NCBI RefSeq assembly: GCF_003865375.1
Contig: NZ_RQVS01000012.1
Coordinates: 35,326 to 99,325 of the forward strand
DNA from: Gulosibacter macacae
GTDB lineage: Bacteria; Actinomycetota; Actinomycetes; Actinomycetales; Microbacteriaceae
Direction: 5' to 3'
Length of the DNA: 64,000 nt
Position 1 is the stretch's first letter, and every line of letters starts with the position of its first letter. Positions 1-11,849 of this stretch are shown piece after piece. The notes under the pieces are model-generated. The model had not been told where the DNA came from. It did not search any database and saw nothing but the letters and a program-made list of their open reading frames with translations. The position numbers and the translations under genes are program-made.

Positions 1-215
1 CGGTGCGCGTGAGTGCGACGAACCCGCGCGATATGAACTTTCAGCTCACAACTCGCTGCATGACCGTGTTTGTGCACGTGGATGAGGATGGTCACGCCGC
101 TCCGGTGCCGCAGCTTGAACTGGTGAGCGACGAGGATTTCCGGCTCAACGAGCACGCGCGCGACATCATCCGCCGCCGCGGCTCACTGCCGCCGCTCGAA
201 ACGCCCCGCCGTTAG
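1..215 (+). CDS. acyl-CoA thioesterase-like protein, C-terminal fragment
   Basis: The reading frame is open to the left edge, so the start lies outside the window and only about 70 codons are visible. The residues resemble the last strands and tail of hotdog-fold acyl-CoA hydrolases (YciA/BACH type): 'MTVFVHVDEDG' reads like the strand that ends the fold, followed by 'VPQLELVSDEDFRLNEHA', the usual proline-containing tail and charged helix. If correct, it would hydrolyse acyl-CoA to free acid and CoA in the cytosol. The catalytic part is not visible, so the family call rests on the tail alone. A TACTCGA-type repeat follows the stop codon directly. Confidence 0.5.
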   Translation, partial: VRVSATNPRDMNFQLTTRCMTVFVHVDEDGHAAPVPQLELVSDEDFRLNEHARDIIRRRGSLPPLETPRR

Positions 216-3090
<2,875 letters not shown>

Positions 3091-3091
3091 C

Positions 3092-4267
3092 TCAGACTCC
3101 GTTCTGTGCTGCGGATGCGGCGCCAATGACCTCGGCGACCTCATCGGCGGCAACCGTGCGATCAATAGTGAAAGCGCCGACGACGCGGGTGCCGTCGTAG
3201 ACAACTGCCGTCTGACCGGTGGCAACGCCAACGAGCGGCTCGTACACGGTCACCGCAACCTCAATGCCGGGCTCGCTCGCGTCAGGGCGGGTCGACGACT
3301 TGGCCGCGCGAATCTCGCAGCGCCCCAGCACCGGCTCGCCGTGCGCGCGCACCTGCACGAGGCAGTCGAATGAGTCGCTGTCGGGACGAGGCCCGGCCCA
3401 GGTAAAGCGCTGGCCGACGAGCTCGCCAATCGCGAGCGCCGACTTCGGCCCCACCACAACACGGTTCTCGGCCGCGTTGACCTCAAGCACGAATCGCGGT
3501 TCCCCGTCGGCCGCAGGTCGCCCAAGTCGCAGACCCTTGCGCTGGCCGACTGTGAAGGCAGTGGCGCCGTCGTGTTCGCCGAGCACTTCGCCCGCACGGT
3601 CGACGATGGGGCCCGGGCGCATCGGGATGCGGTCGCCGAGCCAGGTGCGCGTGTCGCCATCGGGGATGAAGCAGATGTCGTAGCTATCGGGCTTTGCCGC
3701 AGTCACGAAGCCACGTCGCTCGGCCTCAGCGCGCACCTCGGCCTTGTCGGCGTCAGCACCGAGCGGGAACCAGCAGTGCTTGAGCTGTTCGCCGGTGAGC
3801 ACCCCGAGCACGTACGACTGGTCCTTCGCCGCTTCAGCACCGCGGTGAAGTTCGCGAGTGCCGTCGGGGCGATCGATAGTTGCCGCGTAGTGGCCGGTGA
3901 CGACCGCGTCGAAGCCGAGGTCAAGCGCCTTATCGAGCAGCGCCGCGAACTTGATCTTCTCGTTGCAACGCAGGCAGGGGTTCGGTGTGCGGCCCTGGGC
4001 GTATTCGCTGATGAAGTCGTCGACGACGTCATCGCGGAAGCGCTCCGAAAAGTCCCACACATAGAACGGAATGTCGAGCGTGTCGCAGACCCGGCGCGCG
4101 TCAATGGCGTCTTCGATCGTGCAACATCCGCGCGAGCCCTCGCGCAGGGTGCCGCCCGCTCGCGAGAGCGCCAGATGAACGCCAACAACTTCGTGTCCGG
4201 CGTCGACGGCGCGGGCCGCGGCGACCGAAGAGTCGACGCCGCCGCTCATTGCTGCCAGCACCTTCAT
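3092..4267 (-). CDS. mnmA: tRNA-specific 2-thiouridylase MnmA
   Basis: Thiolates U34 of tRNA-Lys, -Glu and -Gln, using ATP and a persulfide relayed from a cysteine desulfurase. The protein opens with the PP-loop motif SGGVDSS (residues 8-14). Both catalytic cysteines are present: Cys98 in NPCLRCNE and Cys199 in YDICFIPDG. Length (391) is slightly above the usual 360-380. The cysteine desulfurase gene lies two genes upstream on the same strand, which supplies the sulfur donor. A TAGAAT box sits 8 nt before the ATG, so the transcript is probably almost leaderless. Confidence 0.97.
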   Translation of the reverse strand: MKVLAAMSGGVDSSVAAARAVDAGHEVVGVHLALSRAGGTLREGSRGCCTIEDAIDARRVCDTLDIPFYVWDFSERFRDDVVDDFISEYAQGRTPNPCLRCNEKIKFAALLDKALDLGFDAVVTGHYAATIDRPDGTRELHRGAEAAKDQSYVLGVLTGEQLKHCWFPLGADADKAEVRAEAERRGFVTAAKPDSYDICFIPDGDTRTWLGDRIPMRPGPIVDRAGEVLGEHDGATAFTVGQRKGLRLGRPAADGEPRFVLEVNAAENRVVVGPKSALAIGELVGQRFTWAGPRPDSDSFDCLVQVRAHGEPVLGRCEIRAAKSSTRPDASEPGIEVAVTVYEPLVGVATGQTAVVYDGTRVVGAFTIDRTVAADEVAEVIGAASAAQNGV

Positions 4268-4275
4268 AGGAATCG

Positions 4276-4281
4276 ATTCTA
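4276..4281 (-). promoter_or_regulatory. candidate -10 element of mnmA (leaderless)
   Basis: On the minus strand TAGAAT fits the actinobacterial TANNNT -10 consensus and lies 8 nt before the mnmA ATG, leaving almost no 5' leader. No convincing -35 hexamer is visible and no Shine-Dalgarno sequence precedes the ATG. Confidence 0.5.
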
Positions 4282-4310
4282 CGAGGTGCCTCCGACATCG
4301 GGGCCGCGCC

Positions 4311-6191
4311 TCATTCCGCCGTCAGCGCATCCTGCTCGCGATAGAGCGCCGCGTAGGTGCCGCCGGCGGCGACAAGTTCGTCGTGACTGCCCTGCTCAAC
4401 GATGTGTCCGCGGTCAAGCACGTAGATCCGATCGGCACCCCGAATCGTCGAGAGCCGGTGCGCAATGGCAATAACCGTGCGCCCCTCACGGGCCGCCTCG
4501 ATAGCTCGCTGCACGTGGCGTTCACTCACGGTGTCGAGGGCGCTCGTCGCTTCGTCGAGGATGAGCACGGCCGGGTCGCGCAGGAGCACGCGCGCAATCG
4601 CGAGCCGCTGACGCTCACCGCCCGAAAGCCGCGTACCGCGCTCGCCCACGACAGTGTCATAGCCCTGCGGCAACGCAAGGATGCGTTCGTGGAGGTTCGC
4701 TGCCCGGCACGCCACTTCGAGCTCTTCCGCCGTCGCCTCAGGCTTCGCGAGCCGCAAGTTCGCGGCCACAGTGTCGTGCACGAGATACGACTCCTGGCTC
4801 ACGACGCCGGTGTGCGCAACGATCGCATCGCGACGCAGCTCCCGCACATCATCGCCGGCAAAACGCACGGCACCGCCGGTGACGTCGTAAAGCCGAGTCG
4901 CGAGATAACCGACCGTGGTCTTGCCCGCACCCGAGGGCCCGACGAACGCGACAAACTCACCAGGGGCAACCCGGAAGTCAACGCCGTTGAGCGTTGGCGC
5001 CGCCGATTCCTGCGCGGTGGCATAGCGGAAGACGACGTCGTCGAACTCGACCTCGCCGAGGCGAGCGGTGTTCACTTCGCGGGCGTCAGGTGCATCCACG
5101 ATGGTCGGGCGCAGGTCGAGGTATTCAAAGATGCGCGCGAACAGTGCTTTCGAGGTCTGAATGTCGAGGCCGGTGCGCATGAGACCGAGCAGCGGCCTGC
5201 GCACCTGCATGTTCATCGAGGTGAACGCGACGATCGTGCCGGCGGTGACCTCGACGCCACCGGTAATGAGGTAGCCGGCGATCACGTAGACGATGATCGG
5301 CACGAGCCCCATGAGCACGCCCACGGCTGAGAAGAACCACTGGCCGCGCATCGCGAGTTCGAGCTGCAAGCGCAGCTGGGTGAGGTTGGCCGCGCGATAG
5401 CGCTCAGTTTCGGCACCCTCACGGCCAATCGTCTTCGTGAGCAACACTCCCGACACCGACAGGCTCTCTTGGGTGATTGCGGTGAGATCAGCCAGCGAGC
5501 GCTGGGCACGGGTAGCGACGCGAGCCCGCACCTGGCCAACTCGGCGTTGCAAGACGAGTAGCGGCGGCAAGAACACCACCGAGAGAATCGCGAGTCGCCA
5601 ATCGAGCACGAACATCGCGGCAATGGATGCGGCCGCCGTCACGATATTGCCGAGGATCGCGGTAAACGTTGAGCGCAGCGTCGTCGCAATGCCACCCACG
5701 TCGTTCTGCAGACGCGATTGCAATTCGCCAGTCTTGGTCGCAGTGAAGAAGGCGAGGTCCATGGCGAGGAGGCGCTCGAACATCTGTACGCGCAGATCGT
5801 TCGCGACCGAGTTACCGATCTTCGCGGTGATCCACGTTTGCAAGAGGTCAATCGAGGCGACGATGACGCTGACCGCGAGCATGGCGATCGCGAGCCACCA
5901 GAGCACCTCAAGATTCGGGCCCGAGCCATCCACGGGGAAGAGCCCACGGTCGAAGATCTGTTGCGTAAGGAGCGCTGGCGCGACCCCGAGTGCCGAGGTG
6001 ATGACGACGAGCAGGCCCGCCACCGCGAGGAGGCCCTTGTAGGCACCAAAGAGGCTGGCGACTCGACGCCACAGGCCCGGGATCTCGGGAGCATCGGCGT
6101 TCGCATCGCGCACGGCCTGTTCATCCTGATAGATGCCCGCTCCACCGCGGCCGCCACCAGCGCCGCCACCGCGACCCATGCCCATACTCAA
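4311..6191 (-). CDS. ABC-type multidrug/lipid exporter, fused permease-ATPase
   Basis: A half-transporter of the MsbA/BmrA type, expected to dimerise in the membrane. After a Gly/Met-rich N-terminal tail come six transmembrane helices (about residues 50-340) and a complete ATPase: Walker [10 protein letters not shown], signature [13 protein letters not shown], Walker [13 protein letters not shown] and the H-loop in AHRLST. The TTG at 6191 is chosen because GGGAGG lies 7 nt upstream; an in-frame ATG two codons later is too far from it. The start overlaps the TGA of the upstream desulfurase gene (TTGA), so the two are translationally coupled. The substrate cannot be read from the sequence. Confidence 0.92.
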   Translation of the reverse strand: MSMGMGRGGGAGGGRGGAGIYQDEQAVRDANADAPEIPGLWRRVASLFGAYKGLLAVAGLLVVITSALGVAPALLTQQIFDRGLFPVDGSGPNLEVLWWLAIAMLAVSVIVASIDLLQTWITAKIGNSVANDLRVQMFERLLAMDLAFFTATKTGELQSRLQNDVGGIATTLRSTFTAILGNIVTAAASIAAMFVLDWRLAILSVVFLPPLLVLQRRVGQVRARVATRAQRSLADLTAITQESLSVSGVLLTKTIGREGAETERYRAANLTQLRLQLELAMRGQWFFSAVGVLMGLVPIIVYVIAGYLITGGVEVTAGTIVAFTSMNMQVRRPLLGLMRTGLDIQTSKALFARIFEYLDLRPTIVDAPDAREVNTARLGEVEFDDVVFRYATAQESAAPTLNGVDFRVAPGEFVAFVGPSGAGKTTVGYLATRLYDVTGGAVRFAGDDVRELRRDAIVAHTGVVSQESYLVHDTVAANLRLAKPEATAEELEVACRAANLHERILALPQGYDTVVGERGTRLSGGERQRLAIARVLLRDPAVLILDEATSALDTVSERHVQRAIEAAREGRTVIAIAHRLSTIRGADRIYVLDRGHIVEQGSHDELVAAGGTYAALYREQDALTAE

Positions 6192-7408
6192 AGGCGCACC
6201 TCCCGATTTGATAGCCCGGCCTTCCGCGCCTGCGCGACCACCCCGGGCAAGGATGCATCAAGCGCAGCAAGTTCTTCCGCCGTCGTTTCGGCGCCCACCG
6301 TAAAGCGCAGGGCGCCGCGCGCCGTGGCTTCGTCGAGTCCGGTGGCGAGCAGTACGTGGCTCGGTTCGGGAATGCCGGCCTGGCAAGCCGAGCCGGTCGA
6401 CGCCGAAACGCCCGCCATATCGAGGAGGAACAGCAGCGAGTCGCCCTGGCTCCCGGGGAAGGTGAAGTGGGCGTTGCCGGGAAGCCGCGCGGGCACCTCG
6501 GTACCGGCGTCATCGAGGATGGCGTCGGGATCGTCACCGCGCAGCTCCGCCTCGGGTGCGTGGTGGCGTACGAGCCACAACACCTCATCGCGAGCACGGC
6601 GTTGGCTCGCGGCTGCTTCTTCGGCGTGAGCGACCAGCTCATCAGCGACGGCCGCGAAGGCGAGCGCACCGACCACATCCTGGGTGCCGGAACGGAAACC
6701 GAGTTGCTGGCCGCCGCCGTGCAAGAGCGCCTCGGGCGAGGTGCCACGAGCCACCGCGAGCGCCCCGACGCCCACCGGCCCGCCCACCTTATGCGCCGAA
6801 ACGCTGAGGGCGGCGACGCCAAGGTCGTGCAACGAAACCGGCAGCTGGCCGTAACTCGCCACCGCGTCAATGTGCACCGGCACACCCGCTGCCGCCGCGA
6901 GTTGCGCCACCGCGCGCACCGGTTGCACCGTGCCGATCTCATTGTTCGCATGCAAGAGCGTCACGAGCGCCACATCGGCCCCGCCGTCGCCAGCAAGCTC
7001 CTGCTCCAGAGCCGCGAGATCGACGCGACCCACCGCATCCACTGGGAGCCATGTCACCTGCGCACCCTGCCGGTCAACAAGCCAAGCCACCGCATCGAGC
7101 GTCGAGTGGTGTTCGGCGCGCGTGGTAAGGATGCGGGGGCGGGCGGCGTCGCGATTTCGCGCCCACCACAGTCCCTTAATCGCAAGATTGATTGATTCGG
7201 TGCCACCCGAGGTGAGCACCGTTTCGATTGCCTCGGCGCCGAGTGATGCGCCAATGCGCGCACGTGCGTCTTCGAGCGCGCGCCGGGCGCGCTGGCCGTG
7301 CGCGTGGATCGATGAGGGATTGCCGAGCCGATCGAGCGCGTCAACCAGCGCCGCGCGAGCGGCCGGATGCAGGGGCGCGGTGGCAGCGTGATCGAAGTAG
7401 GCAGGCAT
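6188..7408 (-). CDS. iscS: cysteine desulfurase (class V, IscS/NifS type)
   Basis: PLP enzyme that takes sulfur from cysteine as an enzyme persulfide, giving alanine. The PLP lysine is Lys207 in SAHKVGGP, the cofactor Asp is in HIDAVASYG (Asp181), and the persulfide cysteine is Cys342 in STGSACQAG, within the loop typical of this class. Length 406 is normal. It is the first gene of the leftward unit containing mnmA, as in many actinobacteria, which points to tRNA thiolation as the main outlet. A role in Fe-S assembly is also possible. The symbol rests on context and family, not on a test. Confidence 0.93.
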   Translation of the reverse strand: MPAYFDHAATAPLHPAARAALVDALDRLGNPSSIHAHGQRARRALEDARARIGASLGAEAIETVLTSGGTESINLAIKGLWWARNRDAARPRILTTRAEHHSTLDAVAWLVDRQGAQVTWLPVDAVGRVDLAALEQELAGDGGADVALVTLLHANNEIGTVQPVRAVAQLAAAAGVPVHIDAVASYGQLPVSLHDLGVAALSVSAHKVGGPVGVGALAVARGTSPEALLHGGGQQLGFRSGTQDVVGALAFAAVADELVAHAEEAAASQRRARDEVLWLVRHHAPEAELRGDDPDAILDDAGTEVPARLPGNAHFTFPGSQGDSLLFLLDMAGVSASTGSACQAGIPEPSHVLLATGLDEATARGALRFTVGAETTAEELAALDASLPGVVAQARKAGLSNREVRL

Positions 7409-7551
7409 GACTCACATTGTCCCACCGGCACCTCGGCGCTAGAGTTCACTATCGTTCTTGGCGTAATTCGTTCACAGCACAATCCGCATGGTCTGACTCA
7501 TACCCTCAGTAGACTCGTTGCGTCGCCATTCGCCGCCAACGGAGCAACTTC

Positions 7552-9615
7552 ATGACCGCATCCACGACTCTCGACCTCGGCGTCATCGCCACGCCTGAAG
7601 GTCCGCGTCTGCGCGTGTGGAGCCGTCATGCCACGAGCATGACGCTCGTTCTTTTCGACGATGATGCCCCGGTTGCCACGCTGCCGATGGGCCGCGATGG
7701 CGATGTGTGGGAGGTGGCGACGCCCGAGTTGCACCCCGGCCGCCGCTACGCCCTGCGCGTTGACGGCCCGCAGGGTGGCCCGCACCGCTTTGATCCGACG
7801 CTCGACAGCCTCGACCCGTACGCCCGGCACATTGAGAACGTCGGCACGGCGGCCTCACCGCACTGGCTTTCGGTCGTGGTAGCCGACGAGCAGTTTGATT
7901 GGGGCACAGTGAGCGCGCCCGAGACGCCGCTGCGCGACACCGTCATTTATGAGGCGCATGTCAAAGGCCTCACACAGCTCGCACCCTTCGTGCCTGAGCA
8001 TCTGCGCGGCACCTACGCCGGCCTCGCTTCGACCGAGATGATCGCGCACCTCAAGCGCCTCGGCATCACGGCCATTGAATTGCTCCCCGTGCACGCCTTT
8101 GACAGCGAGCGTCACCTGCGCGCGCAAGACATGACGAACTACTGGGGCTACAACACCCTCGGTTTCTTCGCTCCGCACGCCGCCTACGCGACCGAGGCTG
8201 CCCGCGCCGAGGGCCCGGAAGCCGTCGCCCGCGAGTTCAAGGGCATGGTGCGCCTCCTGCACGAAGCCGGCATCGAGGTCTATCTCGATGTGGTCTACAA
8301 CCACACTGCCGATGAGGGCATCGACGCGCCGCCACGACTTTTCCGCGGCCTCGATAACGCGAGCTACTATCGCCACGACCTCAGCGGACGCCTGCTCGAT
8401 GTGACCGGTTGCGGTAACTCGGTGGATGCATCGAAGCCGATCGTGCAGCAGCTCATTATTGACTCGCTGCGGTATTGGCACGAAGAGTTCGGCATCGACG
8501 GCTTCCGCTTCGATCTCGCTGTGACGCTCGGTCGGGATGCACATCACAGCTTCTCAACGCACCACCCGTTACTCACGGCCATCGCCAACGACGAACGCCT
8601 CGAGGGCGTCAAGATGATTGCTGAGCCGTGGGACGTCGGAGTTGGTGGTTGGCAGACCGGCCACTTTCCGCCCGGCTGGTCGGAATGGAACGACGAATAC
8701 CGCGACCGTGTGCGCCGCTTCTGGGTCGAAAGCTTCGCGCAGGCCCGCATTACCGGACAGCACCGCGAGGGCGTCGGCAAACTCACGACCGCGATGGCGG
8801 GCTCGTCGAACCGATTCTCGGATGCTCGTGGTCCGATCGCCTCGGTGAACTTCGTCACCGCCCACGATGGCTTCACGATGCGCGACCTCGTGTCGTACAA
8901 CGTGAAGCACAACCTGCTCAACGGCGAACTCAATCGCGACGGCACCGGCGAGAACCACTCGTACAACTTCGGCTTCGAGGGTGAAACGAGCGACGACCGC
9001 ATCAATGCGTTGCGTCGACTCTCAACGCGCAACCTTGTGGGCACGCTCCTGCTTTCAGCCGGGGTGCCGATGCTCGTCGCGGGCGATGAGATCGCTCGTA
9101 CTCAAGACGGCAATAACAACCCGTATAACCAGGACAACGAAACCGGCTGGGTGGACTGGAGCACCTTCGAATACCAGACGGCGCATTTCCATCACGTGCG
9201 ACGCTTGCTCGAGATTCGCCACAACTATCCCGTGTTGCGACCGGTGCGCTACAACCACACCACCGAGATCATCGAAGGGGCCTCGCGGCTCGATTGGTTC
9301 GACGCGCTCGGCGGCTCGATGGATGAGTGGGAGTGGAACTCCCCCGCCACTCGGTCGGTGCAATACCTGGCTTCGACCCGCACCGAAGAAGGCGACATCA
9401 TCCGCGTGCTCGTTGTCGTCCACGGAGTGGAAGACCCGGCGCCGTTCCGGTTGCCGAAGGTCGATGGCATCGAGTACTACCGCCTGCTGTGGGACTCGGC
9501 GGTGGAGCACATCGCTGAAATCGACACCGATGCCATGTCGCTCGTCGTACCCGGCCAGCGGATGCGGGTGACCGGACCGTCGATGCGCGTCTACGAGGTC
9601 ATTGGCTCGGACTAG
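7552..9615 (+). CDS. glgX: glycogen debranching enzyme GlgX (isoamylase type, GH13)
   Basis: Hydrolyses alpha-1,6 branches of glycogen or limit dextrin. It starts with a CBM48-like beta domain (residues 10-110), followed by the GH13 barrel. The catalytic set is visible: nucleophile Asp in DGFRFDLA (about 321), acid/base Glu in MIAEPWDVG (about 357) and the third Asp in TAHDGF (about 437). Length 687 fits bacterial GlgX/TreX. GGAG lies 8 nt before the ATG. It heads a rightward glgX-glgE-glgB series, though a palindromic repeat and a separate candidate promoter stand between it and glgE. Confidence 0.95.
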   Translation: MTASTTLDLGVIATPEGPRLRVWSRHATSMTLVLFDDDAPVATLPMGRDGDVWEVATPELHPGRRYALRVDGPQGGPHRFDPTLDSLDPYARHIENVGTAASPHWLSVVVADEQFDWGTVSAPETPLRDTVIYEAHVKGLTQLAPFVPEHLRGTYAGLASTEMIAHLKRLGITAIELLPVHAFDSERHLRAQDMTNYWGYNTLGFFAPHAAYATEAARAEGPEAVAREFKGMVRLLHEAGIEVYLDVVYNHTADEGIDAPPRLFRGLDNASYYRHDLSGRLLDVTGCGNSVDASKPIVQQLIIDSLRYWHEEFGIDGFRFDLAVTLGRDAHHSFSTHHPLLTAIANDERLEGVKMIAEPWDVGVGGWQTGHFPPGWSEWNDEYRDRVRRFWVESFAQARITGQHREGVGKLTTAMAGSSNRFSDARGPIASVNFVTAHDGFTMRDLVSYNVKHNLLNGELNRDGTGENHSYNFGFEGETSDDRINALRRLSTRNLVGTLLLSAGVPMLVAGDEIARTQDGNNNPYNQDNETGWVDWSTFEYQTAHFHHVRRLLEIRHNYPVLRPVRYNHTTEIIEGASRLDWFDALGGSMDEWEWNSPATRSVQYLASTRTEEGDIIRVLVVVHGVEDPAPFRLPKVDGIEYYRLLWDSAVEHIAEIDTDAMSLVVPGQRMRVTGPSMRVYEVIGSD

Positions 9616-9622
9616 GTGGGCG

Positions 9623-9697
9623 GGTCTCGATCCGCTTCGCTACTCGACCAGCCAAAGTATGGGTGGTCGAGTAGGAGCGCAGCGACGGATCGAGACC
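9623..9697. repeat. TACTCGA-type inverted repeat
   Basis: A long imperfect palindrome between glgX and glgE. The left arm begins GGTCTCGATCCGCTTCGC and continues TACTCGACCA; the right arm begins TGGTCGAGTAGG and ends GGATCGAGACC. It is the most complete copy of the family also seen at 216 and 47879. The folded RNA could act as a terminator or processing site, but there is no U-tract. Confidence 0.75.
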
Positions 9698-9742
9698 AGT
9701 CGTCGCAACTGGACCAACCAGCACTTCGTCACTGCGAGTTGG

Positions 9743-9748
9743 TAGCGT
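9743..9748 (+). promoter_or_regulatory. candidate -10 element of glgE (leaderless)
   Basis: TAGCGT fits the TANNNT consensus and is 7 nt from the GTG start, while no Shine-Dalgarno sequence is present. This is the spacing of a leaderless transcript and suggests glgE has its own promoter after the repeat that follows glgX. No clear -35 is visible. Confidence 0.5.
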
Positions 9749-9755
9749 CTGAAGA

Positions 9756-11810
9756 GTGACGACGACGACTCCCGCCTCGAACGCCCCAGTCCCCGCCGAG
9801 ACCGCCGAGACCGGCTTCCCCGGGTCCGGCTATGCGCCCGTCTACGGCCGCATCCCGATCATGGATCTGCGTCCCCAGATCGCCGATCAGCTCTTCCAGA
9901 CGAAGGCCTATGTCGGCGAAGTTGTGCCGTTCTCGTGCGTCGCTTTCCGCGAAGGCCACGACAAGATTGCCGTCGATCTCGTGCTCTCGTCGCCCGAGCG
10001 CATTGCCCAGCGCATCCGAATGAAGCCCGGTCGCCCCGGCCTCGATGAGTGGCGCGCGACCGCGCAACTCGCCATCGACGGTGAGTGGACCTGGCATGTC
10101 GAGGCCTTCGGCGATGACTTCGCGACCTGGCGCCACAACGCCGAGATCAAAGTGCCCGCCGGCATCGATGTCGAACTCATGCTCGAAGAGGGCGCCCGTG
10201 TACTCGACCGCGCCGCCGCCAATGCTCGCGACGCCGCCCGCACCCTGCTCGTCACCGCAGCCGAGAACGCCCGCAACTCCGCGAGTTCGACCCGAGAACG
10301 ACTCAACGCCCTACTCGCCCCGCGCGTGCGTGATGAACTCGCCGCACGTCCGGTGCGTTCGATCATTACCCGCTCGCAGGATCGCACCATCCGAGTCGAG
10401 CGCCAGCGCGCCGGGTACGGCGCTTGGTACGAGTTCTTCCCCCGCTCGGAAGGTGCTGTGCGCGGCGCCGACGGCACCTGGACTTCAGGCAACTTCCGCA
10501 CCGCGACCGAGCGCCTCGAAGGCGTCGCCGGCATGGGCTTCGATGTGCTCTACCTGCCGCCGATTCACCCCATCGGTGTCACCAACCGCAAGGGTCCGAA
10601 CAACACGCTCGTGGCCAGCGACACCGACCCGGGTTCGCCCTGGGCCATCGGTGGCGAGGGCGGCGGTCACCAGGATGTGCACCCCGACCTTGGTACGGTC
10701 GAGGACTTCCAAGCCTTCCGCACTCGCGCCGCAGAACTCGGCCTCGAGATCGCGCTCGACCTCGCCCTCCAGGCGACGCCTGACCACCCGTGGGTGGCAG
10801 AGCATCCCGAGTGGTTCACCACGCTCGCCGACGGCACCATCGCCTATGCCGAGAACCCGCCAAAGAAATACCAGGACATCTACCCGGTCAACTTCGACAA
10901 CGACCGCAATGGCTTCTACAGCGAGGTGCTCGAGGTCGTCGAATACTGGGTTGGTCTCGGCGTAAAGATTTTCCGCGTCGACAACCCGCACACAAAGCCC
11001 CTGCAGTTCTGGGAGTGGCTCATTCATGAGGTCAACGCGAAGCACCCCGAGGTGATCTTCCTTGCCGAAGCGTTCACGCGCCCGGCCGTGATGCAATCGC
11101 TCGCGAAGGCTGGCTTCCACCAGTCGTACTCGTACTTCACCTGGCGCAACACCCGCGAAGAGCTCGAAGAGTTCCTCACTTCGATCTCGCACGACACGAG
11201 CGATTTCATGCGCCCGAACCTCTTCGTGAACACCCCCGACATCCTCACCGAATACCTGCAGCACGGTGGCCGCCCCGCCTATGAGGCGCGCGCCGTGATC
11301 GCCGCGATGGCGAGCCCGCTCTGGGGCATGTACGCCGGGTTCGAGCTCATCGAGAACGTCGCCCGGCCGGGATCAGAGGAGAACATCGACAACGAAAAGT
11401 ACGAGTACAAGCAGCGCGATTGGGCAGGTGAAGAAGCCGCTGGCACCTCGATTGCCCCGCTCATCCGCCGTCTCAATGAGATTCGCCGGGCGCACCCAGC
11501 GCTCGCACAATTGCGCAACTTCGAAGTGCAATCGGCCGATAACCCGAACCTGCTCGCGTTCTCGAAGCATCTCGCCGCTGACTACACCTCGACTGGCATC
11601 ACCGACACCATCGTCGTCGTCGTCAATCTCGACCCAGTCAACACGCACGAGGCGACTCTGCACCTCGACGTCACCAAGTTCGGGATGCAACCGGGCGCCG
11701 GTTTCCAGGTAGAAGAGTTGCTCACCGGCGAGATCTGGGATTGGTCGGGATCGAACTACGTTCGACTCGCACCTGGGCAGTCTCACGTCGTCAGCGTGCG
11801 ACACAGCTAG
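9756..11810 (+). CDS. glgE: alpha-1,4-glucan:maltose-1-phosphate maltosyltransferase GlgE
   Basis: Transfers maltose from maltose 1-phosphate to the end of alpha-glucan chains in the cytosol. The N-terminal region (to about 110) is a beta domain beginning 'YGRIPIMDLRPQI', typical of GlgE; a helical insert and the GH13_3 barrel follow. The nucleophile Asp is in FRVDNPHTKPLQFWEW (about 409) and the acid/base Glu in LAEAFTRP (about 437); PLQFWEW is characteristic of the family. Length 684 compares with about 700 in Mycobacterium. glgB follows at once, the usual pairing. TreS and the maltokinase, or GlgM, that would make the donor are not in the window. Confidence 0.96.
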   Translation: MTTTTPASNAPVPAETAETGFPGSGYAPVYGRIPIMDLRPQIADQLFQTKAYVGEVVPFSCVAFREGHDKIAVDLVLSSPERIAQRIRMKPGRPGLDEWRATAQLAIDGEWTWHVEAFGDDFATWRHNAEIKVPAGIDVELMLEEGARVLDRAAANARDAARTLLVTAAENARNSASSTRERLNALLAPRVRDELAARPVRSIITRSQDRTIRVERQRAGYGAWYEFFPRSEGAVRGADGTWTSGNFRTATERLEGVAGMGFDVLYLPPIHPIGVTNRKGPNNTLVASDTDPGSPWAIGGEGGGHQDVHPDLGTVEDFQAFRTRAAELGLEIALDLALQATPDHPWVAEHPEWFTTLADGTIAYAENPPKKYQDIYPVNFDNDRNGFYSEVLEVVEYWVGLGVKIFRVDNPHTKPLQFWEWLIHEVNAKHPEVIFLAEAFTRPAVMQSLAKAGFHQSYSYFTWRNTREELEEFLTSISHDTSDFMRPNLFVNTPDILTEYLQHGGRPAYEARAVIAAMASPLWGMYAGFELIENVARPGSEENIDNEKYEYKQRDWAGEEAAGTSIAPLIRRLNEIRRAHPALAQLRNFEVQSADNPNLLAFSKHLAADYTSTGITDTIVVVVNLDPVNTHEATLHLDVTKFGMQPGAGFQVEELLTGEIWDWSGSNYVRLAPGQSHVVSVRHS

Positions 11811-11849
11811 TTCCGAGTAGCCTCGCGAGACCACGAAGAGAGGATGCCC